Shown in pieces: positions 24,725 to 36,500 of a stretch of DNA of 64,000 bases (position 1 is the stretch's first letter; each line of letters opens with the position of its first letter). A program made the translations under genes and the position numbers. Location of the stretch: positions 6,794,053-6,858,052 of the forward strand of contig CM065690.1 of assembly GCA_017654935.2 (NCBI GenBank). Direction: 5' to 3'. The DNA comes from Phymorhynchus buccinoides (Eukaryota > Mollusca > Gastropoda > Neogastropoda > Raphitomidae). Below the pieces are notes generated by a model that did no database searches, was not told where the DNA came from, and saw nothing but the letters and a program-made list of their open reading frames with translations.

Positions 24725-25313
24725 AATCCTTTCACCACCAAAGTCGCATTTTAGCACCAGTGATTTAACACCTATGTCACTAAAAGGCATCAAATTGGGG
24801 TCTATTATCCAAAGATCCTATTGTCTCAGTTTGTGGAAGTAAGGATAGACTATTTTATATATGCATCGGTGCAACTCCCCAAAATTAAAAAAAACCTGAA
24901 AGGCAGGGTCCAGGGACCCATGGCCCCGGCAGGGTACAGGGGCAGAGCCCCGTCGGACGATTCAGGGGGGCAACTTAAGAGAGAGATATAACGAGACAGA
25001 CAGACAGTTAAAATGATAGACAGAGACAGTTTGAGTCTGATAAGCCTTGTAAAAATTATTACATGGCCTTTGTAAACTTCCAAAATAAAAGCAACTAAGT
25101 TCAAAATGCTCCAAATCTAATTCATCCAATTAAAAACAACCTGAAATTCAGTTTCTGGTAACATTAAAAATACTGAAATCAGTGTACAAATGAAAGAGTA
25201 GCACCCATACCATGCATCACAGAAGAATCCCCAATACTGCAGATGGATTTTGTTCTCTACCCAGGTAAATTTAATGGACATTTTGGGCTGAAATATGGCT
25301 GGTGGTGAAAGGG
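24725..25313. mobile_element. piggyBac-like MITE, longer relative of the receptor-intron element
   Basis: TTAA (24721-24724) and TTAA (25314-25317) flank ends CCTTTCACCACCA and TGGTGGTGAAAGGG. The inner words GTCGCATTTTAGCACC and ATCTGCAGTATTGG are shared, inverted, with the element at 18422-18637. Extra central sequence explains the greater length. Confidence 0.75.
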
Positions 25314-25459
25314 TTAAAAAAAGAGTATCTCAAAATTTTCTCAGGCAGTGTGTGGGGAAGGGCGATTTTCCCCGGAGAGAGAGGGTGGTGGTGTGTGTGG
25401 TCTCTTACCCCACGCAACCGTACTTTTAGCAGTAGTGGCTTCTACAGTGTCTCCAACAA

Positions 25460-25749
25460 GAGCCAGAGTTTGTATGTGTGTGTGTTTGCGTCGGGGGGGC
25501 ATGTGCGCGCATGTGTGTTAAAGTAATGGTGAACGTGTGAGCCTGCGCGTGCACGTGTGTTTGGTGTGTGTGTGCGTATGTGTGTGAATGTATGCGAGCA
25601 TGCACGCCTATGTGTTATGTATATAAAAATTATACGTGTGTAGGCATATGTGTGAGCACATGCGCGCGTGCGTGTGTGTTTGCGTGCACGCGCTCTTGCG
25701 TGTGTATGTATGTGCGTAGCCTATACCGTAGTTGTGTGCATGCATGCAA

Positions 25750-25811
<62 letters not shown>

Positions 25812-25812
25812 A
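25460..25812. repeat. (TG)n microsatellite region
   Basis: Imperfect TG/TGCG sequence ends in a pure TG run (25755-25808). Cysteine/valine-rich frames here are artefacts. Confidence 0.9.
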
Positions 25813-25835
25813 TGCATGTATACATGTAAGTATAT

Positions 25836-26202
25836 GAGGCGTCGTGGCCTTAGTTGGTTAGAGTCGCCACTCGTAATTAATACAACGGGTTTGCGAGTGC
25901 GCTGGTTCGAAGCCAGCTCCGTTCGCGGTGCTGTGTCCTTGGGAAAGATACTTTACTCCTATTTCCCGGTCCTTCGGATGAGACCTTAAACCGAGTTCCC
26001 GTGTGCGAACCCATGCCCAAGATCTTGCGCACACACATTAAAGCCGATTCTACTATTATGTAGGAGTAGTAGGCCGTGTTGTGCCGGTGGGATGGATGAC
26101 ACAAAACTCACATAGCATGACAAAAATGGGTGGCGCTGTACTAGCGCGACGCGCTCTCCTGGTGGGAGCAACCCGAATTTCACAGAGACGAGTTTCTGTG
26201 AC
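25836..26202 (+). mobile_element. tRNA-derived SINE (head type 1)
   Basis: An A-box-like TGGCCTTAGTTGGTTAG and a consensus B box GGTTCGAAGCC mark a tRNA-like pol III promoter. Downstream comes a core, CTTCGGATGAGACCTTAAAC, and a 3' part, GACGCGCTCTCC..GGTGGGAGCAACCCGAA, shared with the next SINE. Copy B: 51372-51739. Confidence 0.8.
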
Positions 26203-26539
26203 TAGAAAGTACCAAAATACAATGCAAGCAACAAGCAAATTAAACCAATAACGTAAGTCGTTGAAATCAAGACTTGAAATCAAAATCATTTGAAAATGAA
26301 CAAACATTTATTGACAGTGTTGAATCTTTTGTCCACGCACAATAAAAACACATCCAATAGTAATACTTACGGCATAGGGGCTTACCGTGGAAGACAGTAT
26401 TGGTATCAAAGAAATGAACATTCAAATAAACAGAAATGGATATTCAAATAAAAAGAAATGAATATTCAAATACAAAGCGATGAACATTTAAATAACACAC
26501 ACACACACACAGAAACGATGCAGATCCATAAGGATATTT

Positions 26540-26676
26540 TTCTGACTAAAAGGCGCACGGAGTAGAGTGGCACAGAGGTAACGCGTTCGCCTCGTGTCAA
26601 GCAAACCCGAGTTTGAACCTGGGTACAGGGGATTTTTCCTCTCACTTTGCACTAGGCCTTACGGTCTGAACGTGGA

Positions 26677-26707
<31 letters not shown>

Positions 26708-26918
26708 CGTGTGCCCATGCACTTAGCACACGTTAATTCCAGTGGCAACGAAAAAGTTGTCATTTGGTCAAAATACCTACCCACCCACCCACCCTCTTCC
26801 TTATCAGTCACACAAAAATCGCATGCAAAAAACAAAAAAAAAATGGGTGGCGCGCCTCTAGCTGCGACGCGCTCTCCAAGTGGGAGCAACCCGAATTTCA
26901 CTGAGACGCCTCTGTGAC
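26540..26918 (+). mobile_element. tRNA-derived SINE (head type 2)
   Basis: A different tRNA-like head (AGAGTGGCACAGAGGTAAC, B-box-like GAGTTTGAACCTGG) is joined to the same core (TTTCGGATGAGAC.ATAAACCGAGGTCCCGTGTGC) and tail (GCGACGCGCTCTCCAAGTGG) as the SINE at 25836. Copy B: 52081-52460. Confidence 0.8.
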
Positions 26919-26929
26919 AATAAACTAAA

Positions 26930-27350
26930 GTACGTAATATTCATTAAAAATCCAATTTAAAAACCATAAATTGTCATATGAAAATAGTGATCAACGAATA
27001 TCAATACAAAAGACATAAACCAATAGGCCAGTTTCTGTCACACAATTATCGTTTTGAATAACCATGAAGAAACTACTACACTGTACCTTCTACCTATGAC
27101 CCAAAAATCACAAGCCGTTCAAAAGTGCACAGACATAGACAGTGATGTCCCGAGGCCCCGGTCACAGAACATTGACCTATTAAAATTGAAAATGTCCTAT
27201 TGTGTTCTCCCCTGTTAGGACAAAATGTCTGTTACATTTTTTAACATTGTACGCTTTGTCTTATTGAGCCAGGACATTGTCCTATTGGTTTCTCTGGTCT
27301 CAGGACAGTTTGTCCTATCGTTTTTCGATCCTCGGTACTATAATAGAGAC
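26930..27350. other. AT-rich intergenic
   Basis: No gene. The word GGACATTGTCCTAT and variants recur several times (27180-27320), a weak internal repetition. Confidence 0.4.
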
Positions 27351-27352
27351 TA

Positions 27353-28265
27353 GGCGTTCAAGACTGCACTTCTCCAAACATGGAACACTCAATTTTTTTT
27401 AGTAAAGTTTTATTTTTGTGTATTTGACGGTTTTAAGGTTTTGGTTAGGGTTAGGGTTAGGTCTAGAGTCTGTTTAATTTCAGATTGAATGGTTAAAAGA
27501 TACACATTCTAAAGTTTTGCTGAAAACCGACATTGTCACGCGAATGGCGTCACTTTCCATATTTGGAGATGACCAAGTGCAGCATTGAACGTCTTGTAAT
27601 ATACTATATAGAGTCCTTCCGGTTAGATTTTTCAGTTGTTTTGTAAAATTTTATTTTTGTGTATGTGACTGTTTTAAGTTTAGGTTAGGGTTAGGAATAG
27701 GGTAAGGGTTAGGCCTGGTACACAGTACCTTCGGATTTACTGCGCAGAAATAATCAACAAGTAAAAGAAAGAAGGAAACAAATACATCGATTAGGGGAAA
27801 TACAGACACGTGCGTATATCCCCCCCCCTTCTTTCTTTTACTTATTTACGGATTGCGCATGGGTTTCCGCGCGGAACATCCGCGTGTATGTGACGGCTTT
27901 AAGTTTGGGTTAGGGTTAGGAATAGGGTAAGGGTTAGGCCTGGTACACAGTACCTTCGGATTTTCCGCGCAGAAATAATCAACAAGTAAAAGAAAGAAGG
28001 AAACAAATGCATCGATTAGGGGAAATACGGACACATGCGTATATTTTTTCTTTTACTTATTCACAGATTGCGCATGGGTTTCCGCACGGAACATCCGCGT
28101 GTATGTGTACACGGCCTATTTAGGGTTAGGGTCAGTTTGAAAAGTTAAAAGATACAAATTCTAAGCGTTGTGACCCACATTTTCAAGCGACTGACGTCAT
28201 CTTCCATGAGTTTGGACATCTTTTTCCATATTTGGAAGGACTCTGTGTGCAGTATTGAACGTCTG
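27353..28265. mobile_element. TIR element with nested Harbinger-like copies and TTAGGG-type repeats
   Basis: GCGTTCAAGACTGCACTT near 27353 is inverted at 27576-27595 and again at 28245-28265 (TGCAGTATTGAACGTC), each next to CCATATTTGGA. Inside are two truncated foldback copies (27714-27896, 27936-28108; TTCCGCGCGGAACATCCGCG ends) and TTAGGGTTAGGG tracts at 27438-27460, 27680-27713 and 27905-27938. Copy B: about 52880-53790. Confidence 0.55.
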
Positions 28266-28393
28266 ACAAAGACTAGAGCGTGAAAACGTTAGATCCAGCA
28301 GCCACGCCGCAGCATTTCCGGCTCCGGTGACCTTTGTCCATTGACCAATGACCATCTTTGAACTTGGCCTAGATATCCTAACTGGCTCTCCGC

Positions 28394-29165
28394 GTTCAAA
28401 CTGTCAGCCTCCTCCGTGCCAACTGTCAGCCTCCTCCATGCCTCCATGCAAACTGTCAGCCTCCTCCATGCCTCCGTGCCAACTGTCAGCCTCCTCCGTG
28501 CCTCCATGCAAACTGTCAGCCTCCCTACCTGCCTCCATGCAAACTGTCAGCCTGCTCCGTTGCCTCCGTGCAAACTGTCAGCCTCCTCCGTTGCCTCCGT
28601 GCAAACTGTCAGCCTCCTACCGTTGCCTCCGTGCAAACTGTCAGCCTCCTCCGTTGCCTCCGTGCAAACTGTCAGCCTCCTACACTGCCTCCGTGCAAAC
28701 TGTCAGCCTCCTCCGTGCCTCCGTGCAAACTGTCAGCCTCCTACGCTGCCTCCGTGCAAACTGTCAGCCTCCTACACTGCCTCCGTGCAAACTGTCAGCC
28801 TCCTACACTGCCTCCGTGCAAACTGTCAGCCTCCTCCGTGCCTCCGTGCAAACTGTCAGCCTCCTACACTGCCTCCGTGCAAACTGTCAGCCTCCTACAC
28901 TGCCTCCGTGCAAACTGTCAGCCTCCTACGCTGCCTCCGTGCAAACTGTCAGCCTCCTACGCTGCCTCCGTGCAAACTGTCAGCCTCCTACGCTGCCTCC
29001 GTGCAAACTGTCAGCCTCCTACGCTGCCTCCGTGCAAACTGTCAGCCTCCTACGCTGCCTCCGTGCAAACTGTCAGCCTCCTACACTGCCTCCGTGCAAA
29101 CTGTCAGCCTCCTACGCTGCCTCCGTGCAAACTGTCAGCCTCCTACCTGCCTCCGTGCAAACGCT
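28394..29165. repeat. 31-bp GC-rich minisatellite, about 25 units (copy A)
   Basis: The unit contains AAACTGTCAGCCTCCT and TGCCTCCGTGC. Because 31 is not a multiple of three and the unit lacks stops, all three plus-strand frames stay open for 240-370 codons. These ORFs should not be annotated as proteins. Copy B (53923-54685) has a different unit order. Confidence 0.95.
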
Positions 29166-29985
29166 ACCGTGGGCAACATATTCAGATAGTCAGCCAGCCA
29201 GAGACAAACAAGACACACACAGCTCTGAAAACATTAAGCAGTTTTCATTATCACGGCTGCTTAACTACTCATGTTTTAAAGATACACTGACACACCACGT
29301 ATTAAGTCCCTTGGTGTTTTTTTTTCTGGGTAGCTGTGACGCACATACAAATGTCCCCAACTTCAAATTGAGGCTGCTCTTTAAAATGATGTTTCGGTTT
29401 GAATTTGGGGGCATTTGTATGGGAGTCAAACCTGGTCAAAACAAAATTTATTACCAGCTATAAGAGGGAAAACACGTGAAAACCGTGATTTTGACACGTG
29501 ATCTGGTGGATCTTTAAACACTCAATGATAGTGTCCTAAAACAAGGAATAACCCAAATTCAAAACATGGATATCTGGGTTCAAAATCAGTTTAAACAAAA
29601 ATCCACACGTATCATCCTCATCGAATCGAAGCCAGATACTGTATCACAAAACAAAGACAAAAAAAATTAAAAAAAATTGAGAAGTCTGACACTGCATACT
29701 GGCTGATACTATATTTTTAAAAAAAGATAAAGTATTTTGGCATGCAACTTTTACATTATAATAAAGACATTTTATTCCATGTTTAAGTAACTCAGCGGGA
29801 AAAAACACACGCACCAAAACACACAACAAAAAACAAGAACAGAAAATAAACCAGATTATCTAAATACTTCTTCTTCGTTAAATCGCTCAGAACAGCTTCC
29901 CATCAAATGAGCGCAGATGCATCACGCTGCCGTTATGCACCTAAATAAAGAAATAGTTAGGCCCAGCATGTCTGTCTTCGGCTGG
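29166..29985. other. Intergenic, nothing recognised
   Basis: A-rich sequence, no gene or terminal-repeat element seen. Confidence 0.5.
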
Positions 29986-30498
29986 AGAAAATCTTTCTCT
30001 TTGAAAAAAAACAACAACCCAGGAGACTGAATGGACAGAAAGATAGTAGATGACAGTAAGCAAAGGGAAAAGGCAGAGTCAAAGAGAGTGACAGGTTAGA
30101 GGAAGTTACAAGCAGAACAAAGATACTAGATGACAGAAAGCAAAGGGGGGAACAGTCAAAAGAGAGTGACAGGTTAGAGGAAGTCTCACGGTATCTTCCA
30201 GAAGGTGGGAGGGGGGAAACGAGTTTGTACAAAAAGACCATCTGGGGTCGTCTCAACGGGGTGGGGGTGGGGGGTCTGAATACAAGTATTGGTGCAAAGT
30301 ATCAACAGTGCAGCGGATATTCCGTGCGGAAACCTGTGCGCAATCCATAAATAAGTGAAACAAAGAAGGAAAAAGATTTGCGCACGTGTCCGAATTTCCC
30401 CTAATATGCGTAAACTTTAGCATTCTTTCATCCACTTCTTTCTTCCACTTATTTACCGTTTTCCGTACGGAACTTCCGCATCCAATGTGAACCCGGCC
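29986..30498. mobile_element. Inverted SINE-like fragments followed by a foldback MITE
   Basis: 29986-30250 holds partial inverted copies of the repeat at 24.0-24.3 kb (GACAGAAAGATAGTAGATGA, GTGACAGGTTAGAGGAAGT, twice). 30311-30498 is an inverted Harbinger-like foldback ending GTGAACCCGGCC. Copy B: 55540-56003. Confidence 0.6.
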
Positions 30499-31264
30499 TA
30501 TGTGGTAAATTAACTCTTCCAAATAAAAAATCTGTAACTGTTTTTAGTTGTGTGTTCTGTTTTGATAACGAAGAGAAGAAGAAGAAGAATCAAAACAAAT
30601 GTAAAAAGAAGCTTTTCTATAAAAAAAAAACAACCAAAAAATTAAAAAAAACATGGCGCCATGTCCAACTTGCACAAAGGAAATGTTAACCTCACCACTG
30701 AATAAAGTCACATTCAAAATACCAATGTTCGCCCAATTCTAAAATTTAACATCAGCAAATAGCTTGAAGAAGCTAATAAGGCTAAAACAGCATAGGGATA
30801 AAAGTTAGAGAAGGGTTAAATACTTTGATTTGCTATGATCAAAACTGACCCAAAAATAATAATCATGATAAAACCATCAGCCTAATTTTCCTTCCCCTCG
30901 GCGACTCAACTTGTCGATTATTTACAAGACAACTGCAGCTACAGAGCAGAAAATGTCAATTGAAATTCAAAATGAAATATCGAAATGGTGAGAACATGAA
31001 CATCAAAGTGCAACTACGACTGACTGTACAGAGTCCATGCATACATAAACTTCCAATGTTTTAGAACAAAAGAAATAAGTTCCTTACATGCAAAAAGTTC
31101 CATTGTCATCTGCTTAGGTTGGATAACACAGCCGCATTTCAACATAGTTAGAATCTCTTCTTCATAGAATGTATTTGAAATGCTATATCATGTATGAAAA
31201 AGAAGACCAAAAAACAATCGAAATAAATTTCATACATACGTAAACTTCCAATGCAATCTGCTTA

Positions 31265-31296
<32 letters not shown>

Positions 31297-32314
31297 CAGC
31301 TCAGACTCATTTCAACATGGTTAAAATCTCTACTGTGTAGAATGCTTTCGAAATGCTTTAATAAATACGTATAATTTTTTTTTTTTTTTTAAGTATTAAA
31401 ACAAACCACACATATAAAAATACTACATTATATCTATAAAAGCATCATTAACACCAATAAAACAATTTCTTCTTCTATCATTCTCCAGTCAAACAAACAA
31501 CACAATCTAGCACGTCGTTTGGTCTTTTTGGGGGTACATCCATTCTATAGTTGTCGTGTTGGTTGTTTTTACGGCTATTAGTGGACCTTACATATTAGGG
31601 ACACACAAAGACACAAAGGGGGTTGGTGCTGCTTTTATGAAGTCGTTGGAAAAAGAGGAATACCCCTCCCCCCCCCCCTTTTTCTTTCCCCTCCCTTTTT
31701 CCCCCCTCCGCTCCCCACCCCCCCCCCCCTTCCCTTTCGTTTCCACCTCCCCTCCCCTTACATGCATGTTTCTGTTTTCCTATAGTTATAGGATATGCTT
31801 CATGTGCGAGTACGTGAAACGAGCTGTTCATTTGAGTTTGAATGTTTTTTCCATGTTCTTCAATTTACTGAGAACATGCCTGTTGTTATTTACTCTCTAC
31901 ATGCCGGTTGTTATTTACTGCTGAACCCTGTTGTTATTTTCTATTCTTGTTATGCATTTTTACTTTTCTTTTTGTTTTCCTTTTCTTGCTCGTTGGCCTT
32001 TTCTTTTTCCCCTCGAGGGCATCTGTAAAAGGAAGCTTGAGCTTAAACGTTTACCCTCATTAAACATTCGTAGTCGTATTCATACCCCTCTTTCCCTTCC
32101 TTCCCTCTCTCTACTCCCCCCCCCCCCTCTTTCCTTTCTCTATCATGTACAGAAGATACTCTATGGAAAACTGGACATCATAGTCTTCTCTCTCCCTCTC
32201 TTTGTTATTATCATTATAGATTAATAAGAATAGTTAACTATTTATCTATAATTCATACTTGTAAATATGAATAATTTTGCTCATTTTGTTAAACTCATTT
32301 CTATGCTCTGCTAG

Positions 32315-32347
<33 letters not shown>

Positions 32348-33032
32348 GTGTGTGTGTGTGTGTGTGTGTGTTAAAATTTGTTCATATATCTATTGAAAAT
32401 TGTCTCTCTAAACATTGCTTGTGTCGCGCGTGTCAAAATGTATCAAAATGTGCATACCAGGCAGCGGCGAATTTCTTTAAATTGCCTAGAGACAATAAAA
32501 ATGATTCCATATGAATGAGTAATCCCAGTGATTAGCTAACTCCATATCCCTCCCTAATCCGAAGGACTAAAAAGTTGGCGCATTTGAAATGCAGAATAAT
32601 TTGCTTCGATAAAACATTTTTTTGTGTCCAATGTCTTTATTTGTGAACCTCGGAAACAAACTCAAGTCATCATAACTTTATGAAAAAAATACTTCTTTGT
32701 TCACTTCTGAAGAGAAGAAAATGAATAACTGTCAACAAAAGCAAATCAGCACATTGTGGTGTTTTTTTTTATCATGCTCTTCTTTTCAGAAACATAGAAA
32801 AATTCATATAAAGCTATGCATCTGCATAGCTTCCGGTACGTTGGCAGAATAAATAAGAAAAATAAATATGAATAATAAATATTAAAAAAAAATAAAAAAT
32901 TTTATAACCGTGTTTGTTTCTGAGGTTAACATTTTTTGGGCAGACATTGAACACACACACAAAAAAGTGTTCGACGAAGCAAATTTAGACACTACAATGA
33001 TTGGTAGATTGTGCACACGTGAAAGCTCCGGC
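30499..33032. other. Non-coding region downstream of AIF1 copy A
   Basis: It contains a poly(A) run (31268-31296), C-runs near 31.67-31.73 and 32.12 kb, and a GT tract (32316-32370). It lies 3' of the AIF1 stop codon on the minus strand, so its right part is probably AIF1 3' UTR. The UTR end is not determinable. Confidence 0.5.
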
Positions 33033-33117
33033 TCAGGGCAGGCTGGAGAGGTCTCTCTTGGGGGCAACCCCTTTGGGCCTGTCCTGCTCCTTGGCAAAGG
33101 CCTCGAACAGGAGGATC
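33033..33117 (-). CDS. AIF1: AIF1 (allograft inflammatory factor 1), terminal coding exon, copy A
   Basis: After a minus-strand acceptor (TTCTTGTTCAG) the exon encodes [16 protein letters not shown] then [11 protein letters not shown] and TGA (33033-33035). AIF1 proteins typically end in a helix followed by a lysine/proline tail and (D/S)-SLP, which this matches closely. It starts with one leftover base that completes the AA carried by the upstream exon (seen only in copy B). The exon is identical to copy B. The preceding exon should lie right of 36000, inside the assembly gap, so copy A cannot be called complete or functional. AIF1 is a cytosolic EF-hand, actin-bundling protein of macrophages and invertebrate haemocytes. 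Confidence 0.9.
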
Positions 33118-33256
33118 CTGAACAAGAATTAAAAAAAAAAGACAAAAAAAAGACTGATGCAGATGATGAGACCTGTTTACCCCTACAGGAGTCTTGAGTA
33201 GTCTGGATAGCTGAAATGAGTAGTTTTGGTGCAAAATGTGTAGTTTTATTCATTAA

Positions 33257-33462
33257 TCCCTTGACTGCCACCAGCGTATTACTTACTGACCTGATGACAT
33301 CACTGATGAAGAGGAATAACTCTGACATGCTGTTTTTTTGCTCTCACAGTCAACAGAGTTATATCCCCAGACAATGTTGCCAGATTGGCTCTATCAGTTG
33401 TCTTTTTTATGGCATGATTTGCCCAATGATTTTTTCTTTAATGTTCTCTGGCAGTCAAGGGG
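33257..33462. mobile_element. piggyBac-like MITE in the AIF1 intron
   Basis: TTAA flanks (33253-33256, 33463-33466) border inverted ends TCCCTTGACTGCCA and TGGCAGTCAAGGGG. It sits just upstream of AIF1's terminal exon. The copy B element (58737-58949) has more perfect ends, CCCCTTGACTGCCA. Confidence 0.85.
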
Positions 33463-33689
33463 TTAAACCATCAAAATAATGTTCACTGAAAATGAGTAGT
33501 AATCAAGAATTAAAGAGCATTGTTTTCAGCTTTGAAGAGTAATAGATGTCCAGATGGAGTATAATACTACTTGAAAAAGAGTATAGTAAACAGGTCTGCC
33601 GACGCACGGCATCTCTCGTCTCCTTCTTCGATCGCTCAGACAGTTTCCTTTTAACTATGATGAGCGCAGATGCTTGTTATTTCTCTTAA

Positions 33690-34035
33690 ATCTCCCCGTG
33701 GGGATACCGGGGGGGGGGGGTCTTTCGCACAAATAGTTTCCCCTAACCTTCTGGATGTTCTGTGCTTGTAACTTCCTCTAATCTGCCACTCTCTTTGACA
33801 CTGACTTTTTCCCTTTGCTTACTATAATTCTACTGTCTTTCTGACTTTAGTTGGCCCATCCGCCTTCCTTTTTTTTCTCCAACAAAGTCTTCTCCAAATA
33901 ATATTTCTCCTTTGAGCTACTCCGAAATCGGAATGTGTCGGCTGGACGCAGCGTGGGAGACCAGTGAAAACTGAAAAACCAAACACATACGTACCTTAAC
34001 CATTACGGCCATATGGCTTGGAACGCAGAAGAAGG
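33690..34035 (+). mobile_element. SINE-like repeat (GAA-tail family)
   Basis: Same family as 24000-24345, with more substitutions. It ends GGAACGCAGAAGAAGG and lies in the AIF1 intron. Confidence 0.6.
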
Positions 34036-34900
34036 GAAGACATTTCTCTTTAGGTTCCCTTTTTGCTGTTATTATTTCATTATTGACAGAGTAATGGGAA
34101 GAACCCGGCTAAGGTCGCTGAGAGACATTCCTAGCAATGCACAAAAACGGGTAGCATAGTTATACTTGATTCTGTGTATTTTTGTCAACTTTAAAAAAAA
34201 CCATAGCAAAAAGACTATGCCAGATAGATCAATTCTGTATTTTTTTTTTTGCATTGTCAGTCTGTAGACTTTAAACTTTCAGATTATATAAAAACGGCGG
34301 AAACCGACGTCAAAAGTGATAACTTCTCGGACTTTAGCCTGGGTTTTTCCTATACTCTGTCACTATTCTCTGTTCTGTGCTAGTGTCTTATTGGTTTTGG
34401 CAGCCAATGTTGTGTAACATATCTGTGTTTGAGCGCCGTGTAAAAGCTTTAAGCTTGGTGTGCTCGTTCTGCATTTGTTAACATTGCTGCCTATACTGAT
34501 TTTCAATCTAAACAAATCGTTTAAAGCCAAGCGCAGATGCTTCATGCTGCTGTTATGCGCCTACCTAAGAAAATGGTTAAGCCCCAGCAAGTCCGCCCGT
34601 CTCTCGGCTGGAGAACATCTTTGGTAAGGATTTATTGAAAAGATGAGAGAAAGAAAACAAAAAGGGCAGGAAAATGGACTGCTTTGAAGAGAGATAGTAG
34701 ATGACAATAAGCAAAAGGGAAAAGGCAAGAGACAGAGTCGAAGAGGAGTGACAGATTAGAGGATTCTAACTTTCAGAAGGTGGGGGAACTATTTGTGCGG
34801 AATAAGCCCCTGGTCCCTTATTTCTTTTTTTTCTTCTGATCCTTCTTTTTCCCCCACGGGGAGAGGGGGGGGGGGTGCATATAATCTAAACTACTTACAA
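34036..34900. other. AIF1 intron with an inverted SINE-like fragment
   Basis: 34600-34810 carries an inverted fragment of the GAA-tail repeat family (GATAGTAGATGACAATAAGC). Nothing else recognised. Confidence 0.5.
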
Positions 34901-34904
34901 AATA

Positions 34905-34927
34905 ATTGACGTGTGTGTGTATGTGTG

Positions 34928-34958
<31 letters not shown>

Positions 34959-34972
34959 GTGTGGGTGTGTGT
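34905..34972. repeat. (GT)n microsatellite
   Basis: Interrupted GT tract within the AIF1 intron. The copy B equivalent (60291-60352) is pure and longer. Confidence 0.9.
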
Positions 34973-35230
34973 GAACGCATCGGTCCGCCTGGAAAGGGAA
35001 AGGGGATTGAAAAGGAGGTAGTTTACCGTATCTGGAGCCAGATTGAGAAAAGGGAGTCCCCAACAACACTAGGCCACAAGTTTATTATCATAGTTTATGG
35101 CCCGAACATCCTCCCTCCTCTTCATGTCATGCTCATCACACAACTCATCCACCACCAATCATCATCAGCCATTATTTTTAGATAGTCATGACCATTAATC
35201 ATCATCATCATCACCATCCTCCCCTCCCTT

Positions 35231-36000
35231 GTTTTAATGCGCCCAAAGTCCGGTAGTTAGATGGTCCCCAGTAAATCATCATCATCATCTTTCATCACCA
35301 TCACTACCATCACCATCACACCATCATAATCGACATTCCTCGGCTCCTCCTCGACCATCACCCCACCATCATTACTCCACGGTTTTCCAGCACCCCAGCT
35401 CTGTTTTCCCCCCTCCCCTGTTTTTCCCACATCATGGGCAGAAAGTCTCGCCAGATAAGCAGGATGGTCCGCGTACCATCATCCTTCATCATTCATCACA
35501 TCTTCATCACCATCATCATCACTCACTTTTTCTGCACCCTGCTGTTTTCCCAGCATCATGCGCACAAAGTCCCAGATAGCAGATGGTCCCAGTATCATCA
35601 TCATCATCTTCATCATCATCATCATCTTCATCACCATCATCATCACTCACTTTTTCAGCACCCCGCTCTGTTTTCCCAGCATCATGCGCACAAAGTCCCA
35701 GATAGCAGATGGTCCCAGTATCATCATATCATCATCAATCATCATCATCATCTTCATCACCATAATCATCATCACTTTTTCCTGCACCCTGCTGTTTTCC
35801 CAGCATCATGCGCACAAAGTCCCAGATAGCAGATGGTCCCAGTATCATCATCATCATCTTCATCATCATCATCATCTTCATCACCATCATCATCATCATC
35901 ACTATTTTCTGCACCCTGCTGTTTTCCCAGCATCATGCGCACAAAGTCCCAGATAGCGATGGTTGCCCAGTATCATCATCATCATCCTTCATCAGCCATC
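35231..36000 (-). repeat. AIF1 exon-derived minisatellite, copy A, cut by the gap
   Basis: At least four good units (CATGCGCACAAAGTCCCAGA at about 35558, 35682, 35808, 35935) and two diverged ones (35237, about 35432) alternate with (ATC)n. On the minus strand each unit holds the 3' half of the AIF1 penultimate exon plus its GTGAGT donor. The array stops at the N run, which probably conceals the real exon. Confidence 0.85.
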
Positions 36001-36500
36001 NNNNNNNNNNNNNNNNNNNNNNNNNNNNNNNNNNNNNNNNNNNNNNNNNNNNNNNNNNNNNNNNNNNNNNNNNNNNNNNNNNNNNNNNNNNNNNNNNNNN
36101 NNNNNNNNNNNNNNNNNNNNNNNNNNNNNNNNNNNNNNNNNNNNNNNNNNNNNNNNNNNNNNNNNNNNNNNNNNNNNNNNNNNNNNNNNNNNNNNNNNNN
36201 NNNNNNNNNNNNNNNNNNNNNNNNNNNNNNNNNNNNNNNNNNNNNNNNNNNNNNNNNNNNNNNNNNNNNNNNNNNNNNNNNNNNNNNNNNNNNNNNNNNN
36301 NNNNNNNNNNNNNNNNNNNNNNNNNNNNNNNNNNNNNNNNNNNNNNNNNNNNNNNNNNNNNNNNNNNNNNNNNNNNNNNNNNNNNNNNNNNNNNNNNNNN
36401 NNNNNNNNNNNNNNNNNNNNNNNNNNNNNNNNNNNNNNNNNNNNNNNNNNNNNNNNNNNNNNNNNNNNNNNNNNNNNNNNNNNNNNNNNNNNNNNNNNNN
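36001..36500. other. Assembly gap (500 N)
   Basis: Exactly 500 undetermined bases, a conventional scaffold-gap length. Sequence right of the gap does not continue copy A: it lacks the exon and flank seen at 61.3-61.8 kb. Confidence 1.

Noticed and set aside
25836..25920. Functional tRNA gene
   Set aside because: A and B boxes are present, but no cloverleaf is supportable and the element continues into a SINE core and tail.
28348..29463. 371-codon Cys/Pro/Ser-rich ORF and its two overlapping frames
   Set aside because: A 31-base stop-free unit opens every frame; the reading is minisatellite, not gene.
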